A DNA stretch of 34,115 nt, from NCBI RefSeq assembly GCF_027925155.1, contig NZ_BSDY01000028.1, forward strand, positions 1 to 34,115, given 5' to 3'. The position numbers were made by a program, and so were the translations under genes. Under the pieces are notes generated by a model. It had not been told where the DNA came from and did no database searches. It was given only the letters and a program-made list of their open reading frames with translations. The stretch is from Propionigenium maris DSM 9537. Its GTDB lineage: Bacteria; Fusobacteriota; Fusobacteriia; Fusobacteriales; Fusobacteriaceae. Position 1 is the first letter of the stretch. Each line of letters starts with the position of its first letter. Below are positions 31,422 through 34,115 of the stretch, one piece after another.

Positions 31422-31479
31422 GTTTCTTAAACGACACCTGAAAGGATGTTCTTTATATTTGACTTGTTAACTTGCTACA
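31411..31479 (+). repeat. Divergent direct repeat, copy B
   Basis: Homologue of 30473-30538; begins AGTATAGATAAGTTT and ends GTTAACTTGCTACA. It contains the last codons and the TAA of the PHP gene. The pair flanks that gene. Confidence 0.55.
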
Positions 31480-31554
31480 TCATAAGATAGATCTTTTCAA
31501 TTGAGTTCTTGAACCAAAGGTGGAGAGGTCGATTTATTTCATAAAACTTAATGT

Positions 31555-31581
31555 AAAAAAGACTGGATTTACCAGTCTTTT
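31555..31581 (-). terminator. Terminator of the PLD-like gene
   Basis: Stem AAAAGACTGG / CCAGTCTTTT (31557-31566 with 31572-31581), five-base loop, with T-runs on the minus strand. Confidence 0.85.
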
Positions 31582-31595
31582 AAATTTTAATTGAT

Positions 31596-32783
31596 TTATG
31601 CATCTTCGTCATAGAATATACAGTCCAAAAGTGCAGCTCGATTATTCCAGATTCTTTTATCTTTATCTTTAACTCTTTCCTTGGCAGACCACCACAATGA
31701 ATCTTGAATCCTAGTAATAAGTTCATCCCAGTACTCATTATAAGATAATGAGGATTTTATTCCAAAGTCTTTACACATAGAGACTCTGTTCCGTGTATCA
31801 ATACATACAAAGATATCTGGTCTTTTCATAGCGAGCAATCTAGTGACAGTTGCTATGCCGTCTCCTCCTTCAGGAAAAGCTTTTTTATATACAGTAATAA
31901 AGTCTAAATAATTACTTTTAGAAATATCACCTTCTAAAGGAATATAATCTAACGCTTCAGATATGAATTTATTATTGTTATGAATTCTATTTTTAAAACG
32001 TCCAGCTCCTATCATACTACCAAACCATCCCCAATTATCGTGCACACCATCTGGAAGCCCTGCAATTAACTTTCTTATATTAGTAGGTATATCAGAAAAC
32101 TTTTTATATTTTAAGAAGCTCTCTCTCATTATTCTGAGTAAGTATAAACGTTCATCTATGCTATGATAGGGGTCTATTTTTACTCTTTCAACATAATCTT
32201 TCCAATGAGTTTTCATAATTTCACTTTTTAATACAGGTTTTTTTACTTGAGAAGACCCATAGTTGCCAGAAAGCTTATCCCTATGAGATTTATTTTTACG
32301 CCATAGACCTTTATAACCAGTAAGGTAATCTGAGGTTATTGTTTCACCTTGTTTGAAGTAACCCTCTATATTTTCTAAAAGTTTTTTAACTAAGTGATTG
32401 TCTGTGTCTGATTCGTGAGATATATGAATATTTAGTTCACTATTTTTTGTAAAAGCTGCATTTGTTAGATTGGCACTTCCAATAATAGCATCCCACTTTT
32501 CATCTGTGGAAAAAAAATATACCTTGGGGTGGAAAACTCCATCTGTCCAAGGGTGCATTTTAATGTCTTTACTCTCAACAAAAGCTTCTAAAAATTCGGG
32601 ATCAGTCTGATAGAAATGAATTCCTATGGTAGAGGTTTTTAATTTATGTTTATTAGCAATGAGGGTTTCAAAAATTTTGGTTTTTGCAGAGGCCCAAGCA
32701 ACCGAGATTCTTATTTCACTATGCTTTTTTATAAGCTTAAGTAAAAGGGTTTCTAATGTATTATTATTACTGATTATTTTCAT
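31596..32783 (-). CDS. PLD-like nuclease-family protein with a C-terminal HhH-like domain
   Basis: A 395-residue protein. Residues 10-165 resemble the phospholipase-D-like nuclease fold: the catalytic HxK motif is HPKVYFF and is followed by DAIIGSANLTNAAF (the GSAN element). One PLD motif per chain is usual for nucleases such as BfiI or Nuc, which act as dimers. The C-terminal 200 residues are not a domain I can name; PEGGDGIATVTRLLAM and then KRPDIFVCIDTRN resemble the helix-hairpin-helix region of glycosylase-like proteins. I start at 32783 because AAGGAGG precedes that ATG; 32819 has no ribosome site. The gene is clearly more AT-rich than its surroundings and lies in a tRNA-bounded segment, so transfer is likely. 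Candidate defence or restriction function. Confidence 0.75.
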   Translation of the reverse strand: MKIISNNNTLETLLLKLIKKHSEIRISVAWASAKTKIFETLIANKHKLKTSTIGIHFYQTDPEFLEAFVESKDIKMHPWTDGVFHPKVYFFSTDEKWDAIIGSANLTNAAFTKNSELNIHISHESDTDNHLVKKLLENIEGYFKQGETITSDYLTGYKGLWRKNKSHRDKLSGNYGSSQVKKPVLKSEIMKTHWKDYVERVKIDPYHSIDERLYLLRIMRESFLKYKKFSDIPTNIRKLIAGLPDGVHDNWGWFGSMIGAGRFKNRIHNNNKFISEALDYIPLEGDISKSNYLDFITVYKKAFPEGGDGIATVTRLLAMKRPDIFVCIDTRNRVSMCKDFGIKSSLSYNEYWDELITRIQDSLWWSAKERVKDKDKRIWNNRAALLDCIFYDEDA

Positions 32784-32993
32784 AAAATGCCTCCTTAATT
32801 CTTTAAAAGAATATAGCATTTTAGTTACTAGTTTCCTTCTTAAGTAATAACATGTATTTATTTTTAGTATTGGTAAGTTTGGAATTATTATGAATAAAAT
32901 AAGTAGCTATTTACCATCATTTTAGTAACATTGACTTAAGAAATAAGGTATATTTAGTTAGTGACATACATAAAAACTCAGAGGGGAATAGCC

Positions 32994-33163
32994 ATGGATT
33001 TAAAAGAGATTAGAGAAGAGCTACAAAGTAAGAAATAAACTATGAATGGTGTGAGGTTATCATCTCAATTCTGTTGCCCTATGGTAAGTTAATGGTACAT
33101 GAGCTGTTAAGTGTAATTACTTTTCCCTGTATTATTGGTCGCAGGAGACGATATTTAGTTTAA
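32994..33163 (+). pseudogene. Frameshifted small gene fragment
   Basis: An ATG with GAGGGG upstream opens a frame MDLKEIREELQSKK that stops at 33036. One base further along, a second frame continues as EINYEWCEVIISILLPYGKL and on to a TAA at 33161, with coding-like composition. A single inserted A near 33030 would join them into about 56 residues. I do not recognise the protein. It is followed by the tRNA relic region, so it may be a remnant of an inserted element. Confidence 0.4.
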
Positions 33164-33299
33164 AAAGTCAATGTTCTATTTCCATCTCTTTAATAAATAT
33201 GTTATAATATTTACAAACGAGTAATCTGGCGTTATTGTGATGATGAAATCACCAGCAGGTACCATAAAGCAAGGGATGAAAGACCAATAAGAAGAATTT

Positions 33300-33354
33300 C
33301 TCAAAATCCGCCGGACTTCCGTCTATATGGGTTCAAGTCTCGTCCTAGGTACCA
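33300..33354 (+). pseudogene. 3' fragment of tRNA-Leu (anticodon loop to CCA)
   Basis: Fifty-five bases matching tRNA-Leu(CAA) from CTCAAAATCC in the anticodon loop to the encoded CCA, with three substitutions (one in the variable arm, two in the T-stem that keep G-U pairing). The 5' half of the tRNA is absent. This is the classic form of a displaced tRNA 3' end left by site-specific integration. Confidence 0.85.
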
Positions 33355-33364
33355 GGAAAGATAT

Positions 33365-33452
33365 GGTGGGGTGACCGAGTGGCTAAGGAGCACGCCTGGA
33401 ACGCGTGTAGAGCGTAAAAGCTTCGAGGGTTCAAATCCCTCCCTCATCGCCA
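33365..33452 (+). tRNA. tRNA-Ser (anticodon GGA), copy 2
   Basis: All 88 bases are identical to tRNA-Ser copy 1 (30161-30248), including the encoded CCA and GGA anticodon. It lacks the strong TTGACA promoter of copy 1. The nearest candidate is a TATAAT at 33203-33208 with a poor -35, about 155 bases upstream. It has its own terminator at 33465, so it may still be expressed. Confidence 0.95.
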
Positions 33453-33464
33453 TAATAAACTTAC

Positions 33465-33491
33465 AGAGAGATGAAGAGTCTCTCTTTTTTG
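33465..33491 (+). terminator. Terminator of tRNA-Ser copy 2
   Basis: Stem AGAGAGA / TCTCTCT (33465-33471 with 33479-33485), followed by a T-run. Its sequence differs from the terminator of copy 1, so the duplication ended just before it. Confidence 0.8.
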
Positions 33492-33708
33492 TTAAGTTTA
33501 CAGATATCCACCGGGAAATGACCTTTGGGGTGGTTAGTCAAGCAGGTATTGATAAGTTTAGTCTAGCTCCTGGAAAGAGAATGTGAATTCTATTATGAGG
33601 TTAGGTTCTTTTAAGAAGAGACATCTATTTTTAAAAAAATTTAAGTTAAAAATTCCGGGGAATTCTGGTACTATTTTATGTAGAGTGTTATAAGGTAGGA
33701 GGTTTAAA

Positions 33709-33924
33709 ATGAGATTAAAGAGTATTGCAGCTGTAGTCTTTCTTGCTGGAGTTCTTGTGGGATGTTCAAGTCCGCAGAGAATCACCCTTAAAGACAATAC
33801 AGTTATAGAGGCAAGGGATGAGGTCAAGTACAATAAGAGAACTGGGTTCTATGAGTATGAAGATATCAGAGGAAAGAAGAATCAGATAAATTCAGATTCT
33901 ATCCTTATGATCGAAGAGATGTAA
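33709..33924 (+). CDS. YgdR/YgdI-like lipoprotein (DUF903 type)
   Basis: A 71-residue lipoprotein. Signal peptide with lipobox VLVGC (lipidated Cys near residue 19), followed by a small SH3-like domain: RITLKDNTVIEARDEVKYNK, then TGFYEYEDIRGK and INSDSILMIEEM, which matches the DUF903/YgdR pattern of Ile-Thr-Leu-x-Asp-Gly-like start and FYEYED core. Members are small membrane-anchored proteins of unknown function. TAGGAGG lies 6 bases upstream of the ATG, and a hairpin terminator follows. Confidence 0.85.
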   Translation: MRLKSIAAVVFLAGVLVGCSSPQRITLKDNTVIEARDEVKYNKRTGFYEYEDIRGKKNQINSDSILMIEEM

Positions 33925-33935
33925 AAATTATAATT

Positions 33936-33979
33936 AAGTCTGGAAGGGTTTGATCCTAAAAACTCCCGGACTTTTTTTA
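33936..33979 (+). terminator. Terminator of the lipoprotein gene
   Basis: Stem AAGTCTGG / CCGGACTT (33936-33943 with 33966-33973, one G-U pair), long loop, followed by a T-run. Confidence 0.75.
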
Positions 33980-33991
33980 TTATCAAGAAAT

Positions 33992-34115
33992 AGGCTGTTG
34001 CAAAAGTATTGTATAATTTTCAATATTGCAATGGCCTTTTCTATTGTAAATAATAATATCTTTAAACTAACATTAAAAAACTTCCTGCTTAGCCCTCTAA
34101 CTCTATGATTATCAA
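33992..34115 (-). mobile_element. Possible right edge of an insertion sequence
   Basis: GGCTGTTGCAAAAG (33993-34006) resembles terminal inverted repeats of several IS families (for example the CTGTTGCAAA core of IS6-type ends). On the minus strand a frame stays open from the window edge inward and includes RVRGLSRKFFNVSLKI, plausible for a transposase C-terminus. The left end, target duplication and transposase core would lie outside the window, so this cannot be settled here. Confidence 0.25.

Noticed and set aside
33371..33586. 71-codon frame starting within the second tRNA-Ser
   Set aside because: It is the same tRNA shadow, continuing through a terminator.

Overview
The window looks like a chromosomal segment of an anaerobic, diderm member of the Fusobacteriota (Propionigenium/Ilyobacter-like); this placement is an inference. 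The signs are purine-rich coding strands with many AGA/AGG and ATA codons, strong AGGAGG ribosome sites, an outer-membrane beta-barrel and lipoproteins next to a WhiA/ScpA/PolA set of Firmicutes type. I could not run a database search.

Layout. 1-1500: two small hypothetical genes on the minus strand and a promoter-RNA-terminator unit (about 517-721) that looks like an independent structured ~200-nt RNA. 1561-9505: a plus-strand housekeeping run, polA-whiA-ribF-scpA, then murJ and an AI-2E-family permease. 9600-13750: mostly minus-strand accessory genes (hypothetical, beta-barrel protein, a frameshifted small exported protein, GNAT acetyltransferase, FUSC-like membrane protein). 13929-15337: promoter, c-di-GMP-I riboswitch, terminator and a GGDEF diguanylate cyclase, so the enzyme sits under its own product's sensor. 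15420-20131: a small exported protein with three internal repeats, then an arsenic-type operon (arsR, acr3, CoA-disulfide-reductase/rhodanese fusion) with three near-identical palindromic operators, a His/Met-rich periplasmic protein and a Cys-rich hypothetical. 20464-23016: a cytoplasmic molybdopterin oxidoreductase divergent from a NuoE-like [2Fe-2S] protein. 23169-25740: two tandem paralogous EamA transporters whose promoters were duplicated with them. 25815-29923: an acyl-CoA synthetase and a class A penicillin-binding protein, converging on a shared terminator.

30018-33490 is the most dynamic part. An intact tRNA-Leu(CAA)-tRNA-Ser(GGA) operon is followed by a broken tyrosine-recombinase C-terminus, a divergent direct repeat flanking a PHP phosphatase gene, a tRNA-Ser-like relic, an AT-rich PLD-nuclease-like gene on the minus strand, another frameshifted fragment, and then a second copy of the 3' part of tRNA-Leu (from the anticodon loop onward) plus an identical second tRNA-Ser. 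This reads as a decayed tRNA-associated integration hotspot carrying a candidate defence nuclease. The window closes with a YgdR-like lipoprotein and what may be the edge of an insertion sequence.

The best candidates for something undescribed are the 517-721 RNA, the PLD-HhH-like protein in the tRNA island, the CoADR-rhodanese fusion in an ars operon, and the small repeat-bearing or frameshifted exported proteins.
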